64,000 nt of DNA, from the NCBI RefSeq assembly GCF_001425605.1, contig NZ_LMRG01000003.1, positions 147,122 through 211,121 of the forward strand, read 5' to 3'. The notes beneath the pieces are model-generated. The model did no database searches, was not told the DNA's origin, and saw only the letters and a list, made by a program, of their open reading frames with translations. This DNA is from Rhizobium sp. Leaf453. GTDB lineage: Bacteria; Pseudomonadota; Alphaproteobacteria; Rhizobiales; Rhizobiaceae. Both the position numbers and the translations under genes were made by a program. Shown piece by piece: positions 28,073 to 37,496 of the stretch (its first letter is position 1; every line of letters starts with the position of its first letter).

Positions 28073-28750
28073 CTACGCAGCCACACCTTGCGAAAACAAG
28101 GCCTTGCGGCTGTCATCATCCAGCATCGACTTGAAGGCATGCCCCTGTTTGAGCGCGAGCGCCTGCTGCACGGCGGGGCGCTCGGCCATCGCCTGCATGA
28201 ACCGGGCGACATGCGGATAATCGGAAAGTCCCTTTTCGTCGAAGACATAGCCGGCCGATGCTGCCCAGCCCCAGAGCGCCATGTCGGCAATCGAATAATC
28301 CCCGCCCGCTAGCCATGGGCTATCCTTCAGCCGGGCATCGAACACCCGGTAATGCCGTTCCAGTTCCTTGACGTAGCGATTCTTGGCATAGGGCAGGTCT
28401 TCGGGTGCATAATGCAGGAAATGGATCGCCTGGCCGGAAAAGGGAGAGAGGCCAGTCGCCACCAGTTGTAGCCAGGAGAGCATCACCGCCTTTTCGCCGA
28501 GATCGGCCGGAACGAAGCGGCCATGCTTTTCGGCGAGATAGAGCAGGATCGCGTGGGAATCGAACACGGTCACACCGCCATCCACCAGCGCCGGCACCTT
28601 GGCGTTCGGGTTGATGTTCAGGAAGTCCGGCCGGTGCTGTTCACCCTTGAAAATGTCGATCGGCCTGACCTTAAAATCGAGGTTCAACTCCTTGAGTAGC
28701 ACCGCCACCTTCATCGAATTCGGCGTGGCATGAAAATAGAAATCGAGCAT
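28073..28750 (-). CDS. Glutathione S-transferase family protein
   Basis: 225 residues. N-terminal thioredoxin-like domain: LDFYFHATPNSMKVAVLLKEL with the active-site Ser/Asn region near residues 10-13, 'NPNAKVPALVDGG' (cis-Pro), and 'FDSHAILLYLAEK' (glutathione gamma-glutamate binding S/H). The C-terminal helical domain has 'GGDYSIADMALWGW', the N-capping box. It resembles the Ure2p/YfcG-type GSTs with disulfide-bond reductase activity. It is followed upstream by a LysR-type gene in the same direction. Confidence 0.88.
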   Translation of the reverse strand: MLDFYFHATPNSMKVAVLLKELNLDFKVRPIDIFKGEQHRPDFLNINPNAKVPALVDGGVTVFDSHAILLYLAEKHGRFVPADLGEKAVMLSWLQLVATGLSPFSGQAIHFLHYAPEDLPYAKNRYVKELERHYRVFDARLKDSPWLAGGDYSIADMALWGWAASAGYVFDEKGLSDYPHVARFMQAMAERPAVQQALALKQGHAFKSMLDDDSRKALFSQGVAA

Positions 28751-28899
28751 GGAATCATCCGTTGGCAGGAGGATGCGGCCCGCCGGAAGCGCGGCCCGCC
28801 GCCTTCACGATTGAAGGCCTGGCCGTACCATGATGTTCATACGCTCGCCTGACCAATCGATCCGTTGGATCGCACCCAATCGACAAATCGATGCCTGTT

Positions 28900-29820
28900 T
28901 CAGCGCCGTCCCGGCCGCGACGCCGTCATCACCATCTTGCGCAACCAGATGTGAGCCGGATCCGCCCGCATGCGGGGATGCCAGAAGACGTTGATCGTGA
29001 AGGGCGATAGCGGCAAGGGCGGCTCGAAGAGGTCGAGCGTATCGGTAAACCGCTCGAGGAAGCGCAGTGGCAGAGTGCAGATGCAATCCGTGCTCGCCAG
29101 CACCAGCGGCGCCATGCCGTAGCTCTGAAGCGAAACCGACACCCGGCGTTCCCGGCCTATCTCCGCCAGAGCATTGTCGACCATGCCGCTGAAATGTCCG
29201 CCGCTGGTCGAGATCAGCAAATGATCGAGATCGCAGAACTCGTCGAGCGTCAGTTCCCGCTTTCCGCGCGGATGATCGCGTCGCTGGGCGGTCACGAATT
29301 TTTCCTCGAACAGCGTGCTGGAGATCAATTCGTTCGAGCCATCCTCGGCCGCGCCGACGAACAGGTCGACCTCGCCCTGTTCGAGCAGACCGGCGATCTT
29401 CGATTTGTCCGGCAGGGTGAAGGCGATCTTGATCGACGGTGCATGGGCCTTGATCAGCGGAATAAGATCGGGCGCCAGGATGGCGGCGGGGTTATCGGTA
29501 GCGGCGATCCGGAACACCCGTTTGCTGGTGGCGGGATCGAACAGATGGGCGGTGTTGACAAAATCACCGAACCGCTCGATCAGCCGCGTCAGTTCCGGCT
29601 GCAGCGCCACCGCATGCGGCGTCGGGATCATGCCGCGACCGGAGACGGAGGGAATGAACAGCGGATCGTTGAGCAGATGCCGAAGCCGCGTCAACCGGGC
29701 GGAAAGTGCCGACTGGCTGATGTTCAGCCGCCCGGCGGCATGGGTGACGTTCGGCTCCTTCAGCAGCGCGTCCAGCGTCAGCAGCAGGCCGACATCGAAA
29801 TCGGAAATTCGCTGGCTCAC
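28900..29820 (-). CDS. LysR-family transcriptional regulator
   Basis: 306 residues. The N-terminal winged HTH is FDVGLLLTLDALLKEPNVTHAA..LNISQSALS.RL.RLR (residues about 8-50), NodD/NahR-like in type, followed by a periplasmic-binding-protein-like effector domain. The target is unknown. The gene lies upstream of, and in the same direction as, the GST gene (149-bp gap), so autoregulation or control of GST is possible but not shown. Confidence 0.87.
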   Translation of the reverse strand: MSQRISDFDVGLLLTLDALLKEPNVTHAAGRLNISQSALSARLTRLRHLLNDPLFIPSVSGRGMIPTPHAVALQPELTRLIERFGDFVNTAHLFDPATSKRVFRIAATDNPAAILAPDLIPLIKAHAPSIKIAFTLPDKSKIAGLLEQGEVDLFVGAAEDGSNELISSTLFEEKFVTAQRRDHPRGKRELTLDEFCDLDHLLISTSGGHFSGMVDNALAEIGRERRVSVSLQSYGMAPLVLASTDCICTLPLRFLERFTDTLDLFEPPLPLSPFTINVFWHPRMRADPAHIWLRKMVMTASRPGRR

Positions 29821-29929
29821 TGTTGCTCTCCTCCCTGCCCCGCCGTCGCAGACGACAGCTACCCCTGAATATAGCAGCGGTACGCCGGGTCAAAGCGCAG
29901 ACTGGGAAAGGATGCAATGTCTTCGTAGG

Positions 29930-30793
29930 TTAGCGGGCAAACCGTCGCGCGCCGGCCACGCAGAGGATGACGGCGACGGTGACGGCGAGCATGCTCCAGG
30001 TCACCGTCTCGTGCAGCAGCGTCGCGGCAAGGGCGAGGCCGAAGAAGGGCTGCAACAACTGCAGTTGGCCGACGGCGGCGATGCCGCCCTGTGACAAGCC
30101 GCGATACCAGAAGACGAAGCCGATCAGCATGCTGAACAGCGAGACGTAACCCAGGCTGACAAGGGCCGGCATGCCGATACCGGCGAAGGTCGGCGGCATG
30201 AAGATGAATGTGACGACGATCATCAGCGGCAGCGACAGGACCAGCGCCCAGCAGATCACCTGCCAGCCGCCGATTGTTCGCGACAGCCTGCCGCCCTCGG
30301 CATAACCGAGACCGCAGACAATGACCGCTGCCAGCATCAGGAGATCGCCGGTCAGCGACGCGCTCAAGCCGCGTGTCGCAGCGAAACCGGCGACAAGGAC
30401 GCTTCCGAGGATCGAGAAGAACCAGAAGGCGGGCTTCGGGCGTTCGCCGCCACGGATGACACCAAACGTCGCGGTGGCGAGCGGCAGCAGGCCGATGAAG
30501 ACGATGGAATGGGCCGATGTCACATGCTTCAGCGCCAGCGCCGTCAGCAGAGGGAAGCCGACGACGACGCCACCGGCGACGACCAGGAGAGACACGATCT
30601 CCCGGCCCGTCGGCCGCTTCTGTTTCAGGAGAACAAGAAGCAGCAAGCCGATGATCCCGGCGATCGCCGCCCGTGCTACGGTGAGGAAGACCGGATCGAA
30701 ATCCATCACCGCAACGCGCGTGGCCGGAAGCGAGCCGCTGAAAATCAGCATGCCCATAAAGCCGTTGAGCCATCCGGCGGTCGATCTGTCCAT
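29930..30793 (-). CDS. EamA/DMT-superfamily permease
   Basis: 287 residues, ten predicted membrane helices in two EamA repeats (first: WLNGFMGMLIFSGSLPATRVAV; second starting after about residue 145). DMT permeases of this type export amino acids or other small metabolites. It is divergent from a MocR-type regulator whose start lies 88 bp away, the classic arrangement in which a MocR protein controls an adjacent permease. Substrate not deducible. Confidence 0.85.
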   Translation of the reverse strand: MDRSTAGWLNGFMGMLIFSGSLPATRVAVMDFDPVFLTVARAAIAGIIGLLLLVLLKQKRPTGREIVSLLVVAGGVVVGFPLLTALALKHVTSAHSIVFIGLLPLATATFGVIRGGERPKPAFWFFSILGSVLVAGFAATRGLSASLTGDLLMLAAVIVCGLGYAEGGRLSRTIGGWQVICWALVLSLPLMIVVTFIFMPPTFAGIGMPALVSLGYVSLFSMLIGFVFWYRGLSQGGIAAVGQLQLLQPFFGLALAATLLHETVTWSMLAVTVAVILCVAGARRFAR

Positions 30794-30862
30794 CTGTCAG
30801 TCCTCTGCTTCGATGCCTCCCTTATCCTCCGCAGGCACTGTTCCCGCCAGCGACAGACTGAT

Positions 30863-30880
30863 ACAGTTCGGCAAAACTGT
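30863..30880. promoter_or_regulatory. Possible MocR operator overlapping its own start region
   Basis: ACAGTT-cggcaa-AACTGT, a 6-bp inverted repeat with a 6-nt spacer ending 1 nt before the regulator's ATG at 30882, within the shared divergent promoter region with the EamA gene. No Shine-Dalgarno sequence is visible before that ATG. Confidence 0.35.
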
Positions 30881-30881
30881 T

Positions 30882-32300
30882 ATGGATCAAATGGCAACAC
30901 AGATGAGCGATGAAAGCAAAGGACGCACGCGGGTCGTGATGGTGATGGACACGATCCGGCAGCGCATCGTCGGACGCAGCCTGACACCGGGCGCGAAACT
31001 GCCGTCGGTCCGTTCGCTGGCATCAACGCTGAAGGTCTCGGTCTCGACGGTGGTCGATGCCTATGAGCGCCTTGTAGCCGAAGGGGCGATCGTATCGCGC
31101 GCCGGCTCCGGCTTCTACGTGGCCAACCAGATCGCCCCCTTCGCGCTGTCGGAAACAGGACCGAAACTCGACCGCGCCGTCGATCCCTTCTGGATCTCAC
31201 GCCAGTCGCTGGAGGCGAGCGAGAGCGACCTGAAGCCCGGATGCGGCTGGCTGCTGCCGTCCTGGCTGCCCGAAGACAGCATTCGCCGTGCCTTGAGAAA
31301 CCTGTCGCGCGGCACGGCCTCCAGCCTTGCCGATTATGGCACGCCACTCGGCCTGCCGGCGCTGCGGCAACTGCTTGCCCGGCGGTTTGCCGAGCGCAGT
31401 ATCGAAGCATCGCCGGACCAGATCATGCTGACGGATTCGGGCACGCAGGCGATCGACCTTCTCTGCCGCTTCCTGCTGGAACCCGGCGACACCGTGCTGG
31501 TTGACGATCCCTGCTATTTCAATTTCCATGCCCTGCTGCGCGCTCACCGGGCAAACCTGGTCGCCGTGCCCTATACGCCTGTTGGCCCCGACATCGAAAT
31601 GTTCGCGCAAATCGTCGCCACCCATCGGCCGCGGCTCTACATCACCAATGCCGGCATCCATAATCCGACCGGCGCGACCCTGTCCCCAGTCGTCGCCCAC
31701 CGGGTTCTCAAGATCGCCGAACAGTTCGATCTCACCATTGTCGAGGACGATATCTTCGCCGATTTCGAGCATACGCCTGCCCCGCGTCTCTCGGCCTTCG
31801 ATGGGCTGGAAAGGGTCATCCTGATCGGCAGTTTTTCGAAGACGCTCTCGGCCTCGGCCCGCTGCGGTTTCATCGCCGCCCGGCCGCAATGGATCGAAGG
31901 CCTGACGGACCTTAAGATTGCGACGTCGTTCGGTGGCGCGCGTCTGGATGCGGACCTCGTCCTGAATGTGCTCGGCGACGGCGGATACCGGAAGCATGTC
32001 GAAATACTGCGAACAAAACTTGCCCAGGCAAGAGCAGAGGTCGCTGGCAGGCTGAAACCGCTGGGGATTGTGCCATGGATCGAACCGCTGGCGGGCATGT
32101 TCCTGTGGTGCCATCTCCCGGAGGGTATCGACGCCACCGCCGTCGCCCACGCCTCGATCAAGCGCGGTGTGGTCATGGCACCCGGCAATGCCTTCAGCCT
32201 GTCACAGGCCGCGACAGGGTTCATGCGGTTTAACGTGTCCCAATGCCTTGATGCAAAGGTGTTCGACGTGCTTACGGAAGTCCTGAAAGCGAGAGCTTAG
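30882..32300 (+). CDS. MocR-type regulator (GntR HTH fused to class I aminotransferase domain)
   Basis: 472 residues. The N-terminal GntR winged HTH is at about residues 15-85 (IVGRSLTPGAKLPSVRSLA, VSTVVDAYERLVAEGAIVSR.GSG). The rest is an aspartate-aminotransferase-like fold with Lys320 in SFSKTLSASARCGF as the pyridoxal-phosphate lysine. MocR proteins use PLP adducts to regulate, often of an adjacent transporter; the divergent EamA gene fits. The frame is open far upstream, but the domain begins near ATG 30882/30903. Its stop overlaps the convergent prmB stop by 4 nt. Confidence 0.87.
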   Translation: MDQMATQMSDESKGRTRVVMVMDTIRQRIVGRSLTPGAKLPSVRSLASTLKVSVSTVVDAYERLVAEGAIVSRAGSGFYVANQIAPFALSETGPKLDRAVDPFWISRQSLEASESDLKPGCGWLLPSWLPEDSIRRALRNLSRGTASSLADYGTPLGLPALRQLLARRFAERSIEASPDQIMLTDSGTQAIDLLCRFLLEPGDTVLVDDPCYFNFHALLRAHRANLVAVPYTPVGPDIEMFAQIVATHRPRLYITNAGIHNPTGATLSPVVAHRVLKIAEQFDLTIVEDDIFADFEHTPAPRLSAFDGLERVILIGSFSKTLSASARCGFIAARPQWIEGLTDLKIATSFGGARLDADLVLNVLGDGGYRKHVEILRTKLAQARAEVAGRLKPLGIVPWIEPLAGMFLWCHLPEGIDATAVAHASIKRGVVMAPGNAFSLSQAATGFMRFNVSQCLDAKVFDVLTEVLKARA

Positions 32301-33220
32301 CCCTCGACACCGAGCGATTCCGCCGAGATCCAGAACACCGACTCGTCCTCTTCCGCCGTCTGCAGCCAGAGGAATTCCAGATCGGGGAACTCGGCTTCGA
32401 GGATTTCGCGGCCGGTGCCGATCTCGCATATCATGCCGCCGCCGGGATTGAGGTGATCGCCAGCCTTTGCCAGGATTTCGCGGACGAGGTCGAGACCATC
32501 GACACCGCCATCATGGGCCATGGCCGGTTCGGCGCGAAATTCCGGCGGATAGGCGTCCATCGCCACATGATCGACATAGGGCGGGTTGGTGATGATCAGG
32601 TCATATTTGCGGCCGGCCAGCGGGGTGAAAAGATCGCCCTGATGCAGGGTGACCTGATCCTCGACCTCATGCTCGGCGACATTGATCTTCGCGACCTCAA
32701 GCGCATCGGGCGACAGATCGACGGCATCGACATAGGCGCCGGGGAAGAATTTCGCGGCGAGGATCGCCAGGCACCCGGAGCCGGTGCAGATATCGACGGC
32801 GCTTTCGATGCTCAGCGGATCGGGCAGGAAGGACGAGCCCATCTCGCCGCCATATTCAGCGAACAGGATTTCGCCGATATGCGAGCGCGGCACGATCACC
32901 CGTTCGTCGACATGGAAACGGACGCCCTGGATATAGGCGTGACCGGTAATGTAGGACGTCGGCTTGCGAGTTGAGACACGCGCCTCGATCCGCTCGGCGA
33001 GTAGCTTGCGCTCGGGAGCCAGCAGGCGGGCATCGAGGAAGGGATCGAGCGTATCGATCGGCAGGTCGAGACTGTCGAGCAACAGGAATGCCGCGTCATC
33101 GATCGCCGTCGTGGTGCCGTGGCCATAGCTCAGCTCCGCCGCGTTGAAGCGAGAAATCGCATAGCGCCAGAAGTCTCTGAGGGTGAGGAGTTCACGCGCA
33201 ATATCGTCGGTGTTCAACAT
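32297..33220 (-). CDS. prmB: Ribosomal protein L3 N5-glutamine methyltransferase PrmB
   Basis: 307 residues. A Rossmann-type SAM methyltransferase with the SAM loop VDICTGSGCLA and catalytic-type NPPYVD. The N-terminal region with 'LSYGHGTTTAIDDAAFLLL' distinguishes PrmB (ribosomal protein L3) from PrmC (release factors). It methylates Gln150 of L3 in E. coli. Its 3' end overlaps the MocR stop codon on the other strand by 4 nt. Confidence 0.9.
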   Translation of the reverse strand: MLNTDDIARELLTLRDFWRYAISRFNAAELSYGHGTTTAIDDAAFLLLDSLDLPIDTLDPFLDARLLAPERKLLAERIEARVSTRKPTSYITGHAYIQGVRFHVDERVIVPRSHIGEILFAEYGGEMGSSFLPDPLSIESAVDICTGSGCLAILAAKFFPGAYVDAVDLSPDALEVAKINVAEHEVEDQVTLHQGDLFTPLAGRKYDLIITNPPYVDHVAMDAYPPEFRAEPAMAHDGGVDGLDLVREILAKAGDHLNPGGGMICEIGTGREILEAEFPDLEFLWLQTAEEDESVFWISAESLGVEG

Positions 33221-33367
33221 GGTCTCGCTTCCAAACGTTCGCCGCCTCGCTTATTTGCCGTTGATGAACGGACGAAGCGGCGATAACTGCACTCGGGTTG
33301 AGCTTCGCTCTAAATGGCAGGGGCAGGCAGGTCAACAGCCGGTCATGTGGGCTTGAGGGACAGTGTG

Positions 33368-34159
33368 ATGAAACAGGGCCGCAAGGGGCGCAATATCAGC
33401 GGAAACAAGACGAGCGAACCTGCGCCTGGCGGCAAGCGGGTGACCCTGCCGCGCGCCCTGTCGAAGCTCGGCTTCTGTTCGCGCACGCAGGCCGAGGAGA
33501 TGATCGCCGCCGGTCGCGTCACGCTCAGTGGACGAGTGGTGACCGATCCTGCGACCTGGGTCGACCTGTCGAACGCCGCCATTGCTGTCGACGGCAAGAT
33601 GGTGGTGGCGGAACAGCCGGTCTATCTGATGCTGAACAAGCCGCGCGGGCTGGTGACCACCCGTCATGATCCGGAAGGGCGGCCGACGGTGTTCGATTGC
33701 CTGAAGAACATCGACCATGCTCACCTTTCCCCCGTCGGGCGCCTGGACAAAGCGAGCGAGGGCCTATTGCTCTTCACCAACGACACGGAATTTGCCCAGG
33801 CACTGCTCGATCCAGAAACCCATGTCTCCAAGACCTATCATGTGCAGATCGACAGGATCGCCGATCAGGATCTGATGGAGGCGCTGATGCGCGGCGTCCG
33901 GCAGGATGACGATTTCCTACGCGCGAAGAGTGCACGGATGCTGCGCGAAGGGGGCCGAAATTCTTGGGTCGAGATCGAACTCGACGAGGGACGCAACCGG
34001 CAGATCCGCCGCATGCTGGAAGCGTTGGATGTCGCCTGCCTGCGGCTCATGCGCGTCGCGATCGGCAATCTTCCGTTGGGCGATCTGGAAAAGGGCGCGG
34101 TGCGGACGCTGACGGAAGGCGAGGTGGATGGCCTGCGCCGGCTTTGCGGCATGAAATAA
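33368..34159 (+). CDS. RsuA/RluB/RluE-family pseudouridine synthase
   Basis: 263 residues. An S4 RNA-binding domain (about 27-70: LPRALSKLGFCSRTQAEEMI) is followed by the catalytic domain with KPRGLVTT, the active-site Asp127 in GRLDKASEGLLLFTND, and 'ELDEGRNRQIRRMLEAL'. These enzymes isomerise specific uridines of rRNA. An exact position cannot be given; an RluB- or RluE-like 23S target is likely. ATG 33368 is preceded by GAGGGA. Confidence 0.87.
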   Translation: MKQGRKGRNISGNKTSEPAPGGKRVTLPRALSKLGFCSRTQAEEMIAAGRVTLSGRVVTDPATWVDLSNAAIAVDGKMVVAEQPVYLMLNKPRGLVTTRHDPEGRPTVFDCLKNIDHAHLSPVGRLDKASEGLLLFTNDTEFAQALLDPETHVSKTYHVQIDRIADQDLMEALMRGVRQDDDFLRAKSARMLREGGRNSWVEIELDEGRNRQIRRMLEALDVACLRLMRVAIGNLPLGDLEKGAVRTLTEGEVDGLRRLCGMK

Positions 34160-34160
34160 A

Positions 34161-34586
34161 CTATCTCCGGCTAAGCCGCGACACGCGGGCATGCCAGACA
34201 ACGAGGGCAGGGACCACCAGCAACTCCATGCAAAGGCCCAGCACATGCCCTGTCGAAGGGACACCGGCAATGACCAGCGAAGCAAGCCGCGCCAGCCCGC
34301 CACAAACGGTAAGAATGGCCAAGAACCGGATGCGCTCGGTCTTCTTCTCGATGGCCGGAATGCAGGTGTACCAGCTAAGCCCGAAGGCGAGGAACAGGCC
34401 GGACAGGAAGCGCACATGGCTGTCGAGATCGGCGGGGCCAGCCGTGACGCCAAGAAAACCGGCGCCCGTCACCACGCCACAGAGGCCGGCAAACACAGGC
34501 AGCAGCGCCAGAACGGCGATCGTCACCTGCAACAGCCGGCGCTGCCGGAAATCGGTCGGGCTGATCTGATAGGCAAGACTGGTCAT
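34161..34586 (-). CDS. DUF4345 family small membrane protein
   Basis: 141 residues with four membrane helices: LLQVTIAVLALLPVFAGLCG, 'HVRFLSGLFLAFGLSWY' with the conserved R-F-L-G/S pattern, a third near 87-105 and a last near 112-130. This matches DUF4345, whose function is unknown. ATG 34586 follows GGAGG; the open frame upstream is not needed. It is convergent with the pseudouridine synthase gene (1-bp gap). Confidence 0.78.
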   Translation of the reverse strand: MTSLAYQISPTDFRQRRLLQVTIAVLALLPVFAGLCGVVTGAGFLGVTAGPADLDSHVRFLSGLFLAFGLSWYTCIPAIEKKTERIRFLAILTVCGGLARLASLVIAGVPSTGHVLGLCMELLVVPALVVWHARVSRLSRR

Positions 34587-34760
34587 GGCATGTCCTCCAG
34601 CGACACAGGGGTTACGGCATGCAGCGAGGCGGAGTTTCAGCGCTGACCTACACGTCGGCGTGAGCAGGACGTGAACGATCGCAGGGCGCCTGTGGGAGGC
34701 AAGGATGGGGCCTCTGGCTCCGACATTGATTTTCATGTCGAGCGGCGCTATTTAAGCATC

Positions 34761-34812
34761 TCGTGGTGATTTGGCCGGCCGGCTTGCAGCCACGTTAAAT
34801 AAGTCGCTAAAG
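34761..34812 (+). ncRNA. SAM-II riboswitch controlling metA
   Basis: The aptamer shows all conserved blocks of the SAM-II (metA motif) class: CGUGGUGAUUUG near 34762-34773, GGCUUGCAGCCACGUUAAAU (34781-34800) and AAGUCGCUAAAG (34801-34812). P1 pairs CGUGG with CCACG. It lies 97 nt before the metA start. In this class, S-adenosylmethionine binding sequesters the expression platform and lowers methionine synthesis; alphaproteobacterial metA is its typical target. Confidence 0.95.
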
Positions 34813-34909
34813 GGCCGTGCGTGCGCAAGCAGCGGGGCCGGTAGCGATTCATCGTTGCCGGTTTTTTTATTCCGGCTTGTCCGCCTGTTCGTTTGACCGA
34901 GTGTTGTCC

Positions 34910-35836
34910 ATGCCCATCAAGATTCCCGATACGCTGCCCGCCTTCGAAACCCTCGTCAAAGAGGGCGTGCGGGTGATGACCGAAACCGTGGCGATCCGTC
35001 AGGACATCCGCCCGCTGCAGATCGGGCTGCTCAACCTCATGCCGAACAAGATCAAGACCGAAGTGCAGATGGCGCGCCTCGTCGGCGCCTCGCCGCTGCA
35101 GGTCGAGTTTTCCCTGATCCGCCTCGGCGGCCACAAGGCCAAGAACACGTCGGAAGAACACCTGCTCGCCTTCTACGAGACCTGGGAAGAGGTGAAGCAC
35201 CGCCATTTCGACGGCCTGATCATCACCGGCGCTCCGGTCGAGACGCTGGAATACGAGGATGTCACCTATTGGGGCGAGATGCAGGACATCCTCAACTGGA
35301 CGCACACCAACGTCCATTCGACGCTCAACATCTGCTGGGGCGCGATGGCGGCGATCTACCATTTCCACGGCGTGCCGAAGCATACGCTCAGGGAAAAGGC
35401 CTTTGGCGTCTACCGCCACCACAATCTCAATCCGTCCTCACCTTACCTTTCCGGCTTCTCCGACGATTTCCAGATCCCGGTCTCCCGCTGGACCGAGGTG
35501 CGGCGCGGCGATATCCAGACGGTGCCGGAACTCGAGATCCTGATGGAATCCGACGAGATGGGGGTGTGCTTCGTTCACGAGAAGGCCGGCAACCGGCTCT
35601 ACGTGTTCAACCATGTCGAATATGACTCGACCTCGCTGTCGGACGAATATTTCCGCGACATCGATGCCGGCGTGCCGATCAAGATGCCGCATAATCATTT
35701 CCCGCACAACGATCCGAGCCTGCCGCCGCAGAACCGCTGGCGCAGCCATGCGCATCTGCTGTTCGGCAACTGGATCAACGAAATCTACCAGACCACGCCC
35801 TATGACCCGGCGGATATCGGAAAGGACAGACGGTGA
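34910..35836 (+). CDS. metA: Homoserine O-acyltransferase MetA (predicted acetyltransferase)
   Basis: 308 residues. It acylates homoserine, the first committed step to methionine. Nucleophile Cys142 is in NICWGA and the His/Glu pair is in FNHVEYDS. The residue at position 111 is Glu (in GAPVETLE), where E. coli succinyltransferase has Gly; Glu111 is known to favour acetyl-CoA, so O-acetylhomoserine is the probable product. The ATG at 34910 gives the canonical [15 protein letters not shown] start. It is regulated by the SAM-II riboswitch upstream and overlaps the next gene by GTGA. Confidence 0.94.
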   Translation: MPIKIPDTLPAFETLVKEGVRVMTETVAIRQDIRPLQIGLLNLMPNKIKTEVQMARLVGASPLQVEFSLIRLGGHKAKNTSEEHLLAFYETWEEVKHRHFDGLIITGAPVETLEYEDVTYWGEMQDILNWTHTNVHSTLNICWGAMAAIYHFHGVPKHTLREKAFGVYRHHNLNPSSPYLSGFSDDFQIPVSRWTEVRRGDIQTVPELEILMESDEMGVCFVHEKAGNRLYVFNHVEYDSTSLSDEYFRDIDAGVPIKMPHNHFPHNDPSLPPQNRWRSHAHLLFGNWINEIYQTTPYDPADIGKDRR

Positions 35837-36285
35837 CCACGCATCTTGTCATCCGGCCGATCGAGAGTGGAGACGAGGCCGAGTGGCGCCGTCTCTGGAA
35901 GGCCTATCTTGCCTTTTACGAAACCGTCCTGCCGGAGGAAATCTATGCCCTCACCTTCTCGCGCCTGCTGAGCGGCGCGGCGCATGAGTATGCCGGGTTT
36001 CTGGCGATATTGAACGGCAAGACGGTGGGACTTGCGCACTATCTGTTTCACCGCTCCTGCTGGCATGAACAGTCGATCTGCTATCTGCAGGACCTGTATG
36101 CCGATCCCGAAATCCGCGGACAGGGGATCGGCCGGGCGCTGATCGAGGCGGTCTATGCCCGTGCCAATGCCGAAAAGGCGCAGGAAGTTTACTGGATGAC
36201 CCAGGATTTCAACGCAACAGCGCGCAAACTCTACGATCGGATCGCAGACAAGACGCCGTTCATCGTCTATCAGAAGACGTCTTGA
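35833..36285 (+). CDS. GNAT-family N-acetyltransferase
   Basis: 150 residues. Motif A is clear: '[25 protein letters not shown]' region near residues 78-102 with R-G-Q-G-I-G-R-A, then '[19 protein letters not shown]' (motif B). The GTG start overlaps the metA TGA (GTGA), so it is co-translated with metA and falls under the SAM-II riboswitch. A function linked to methionine or its analogues is possible, but is inference. Confidence 0.83.
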   Translation: MTTHLVIRPIESGDEAEWRRLWKAYLAFYETVLPEEIYALTFSRLLSGAAHEYAGFLAILNGKTVGLAHYLFHRSCWHEQSICYLQDLYADPEIRGQGIGRALIEAVYARANAEKAQEVYWMTQDFNATARKLYDRIADKTPFIVYQKTS

Positions 36286-36427
36286 GCGAACCGGCAGTGT
36301 TTTTCAGGCAATGACGGGTGAGGAGATGCTGCCAGTGGAAACGCTGCGGTGAATTGTATGACTTTTCGGTTGCCGACCCCAGCGAAATGACGCAGGTTGC
36401 CGCCGGGGCAGTGGAGGAAAAACGGCC

Positions 36428-37444
36428 GTGCAGACACAGACAGACATTTTCGGCCATCTACCGACCGGTGAAGCCGTGCATCGCGTGGTCCTGACTGGTG
36501 GGGGATTGACGGCGAACATTCTGACCTGGGGCTCGGTGATCCAGGACCTGCGGCTCGACGGCCATGCCGCGCCGCTGGTGCTCGGCTTCGACAATTTCCA
36601 GGACTATCTCGACCATTCCCCCTATTTCGGCGCGACACCGGGGCGCAACGCCAACCGCATCGGCGGCGGCCGCTTCGCGATCGACGGCACCGCATACCAG
36701 CTGGAAAACAACGAGAACGGCGTCACCCACCTGCATGGCGGCAGCGATGGCATTGCCAAGCGCATCTGGGATATCGTCGAGCAGACGGATAATCGCGTGG
36801 TGCTGCGGATCACCGATCCCGATGGCCGCGCCGGTTATCCCGGCAATTGCACCGTGACCTGCACCTATACGCTAAGCGACGGCGGCGTGCTCAATGTTCT
36901 CTACGAAAGCACGACCGATCAGGCGACGATCTGCAATGTCTGCCAGCACAGCTATTTCAATCTCGACGGCACCGCCGATGCGCTGGGCCACGACGTGATG
37001 ATAGCGGCAAACGACTACCTGCCGACGGACGAACGCCAGGTGCCGACCGGCGAAATCCGCCCGGTAGCTGGAACCGCCTTCGACCTGCGGACGATGACGC
37101 CGATGCGCCGCCAGCTGGAAGGCGACAAGATCGGCTACGACCACAATTTCTGCCTGTCCGAGGCGCGCGGCCCCAAGCAATCTGTCGCTTTGGTGCGCAG
37201 CATCAATTCCGGCGTCTCGCTGGAAGTCCGCACGACCGAGCCGGGCGTTCAATTTTATACCGGCTTCAAGATGGACGTGCCGGTGCCGGGCCTCGACGGC
37301 CGTCGTTACGGGCCGTTTGCCGGCTTCTGCCTGGAAACGCAAATTTGGCCGGATGCCGTCAATCACGCCAATTTCCCGGAAGCCATCCTGCGGCCAGGCG
37401 AAACGCTGCGGCAGGAAACCGATTACGTCTTTACAAGAAGCTGA
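36428..37444 (+). CDS. galM: Galactose mutarotase (aldose 1-epimerase)
   Basis: 338 residues. It interconverts alpha and beta anomers of aldoses. Typical sites are NRIGGGRF, 'HLHGGSDGI' (substrate His), the catalytic acid His in '[10 protein letters not shown]' and catalytic Glu in '[15 protein letters not shown]'. The start is GTG 36428 ([14 protein letters not shown]); GGAGG precedes it by about 10 nt. It probably forms a pair with the SDR gene 52 nt downstream. Confidence 0.92.
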   Translation: MQTQTDIFGHLPTGEAVHRVVLTGGGLTANILTWGSVIQDLRLDGHAAPLVLGFDNFQDYLDHSPYFGATPGRNANRIGGGRFAIDGTAYQLENNENGVTHLHGGSDGIAKRIWDIVEQTDNRVVLRITDPDGRAGYPGNCTVTCTYTLSDGGVLNVLYESTTDQATICNVCQHSYFNLDGTADALGHDVMIAANDYLPTDERQVPTGEIRPVAGTAFDLRTMTPMRRQLEGDKIGYDHNFCLSEARGPKQSVALVRSINSGVSLEVRTTEPGVQFYTGFKMDVPVPGLDGRRYGPFAGFCLETQIWPDAVNHANFPEAILRPGETLRQETDYVFTRS

Positions 37445-37496
37445 TTCCGGCCCACCTCACTGCAAAGACAAGACGCGACCGGGGAGGGAAGCGACG

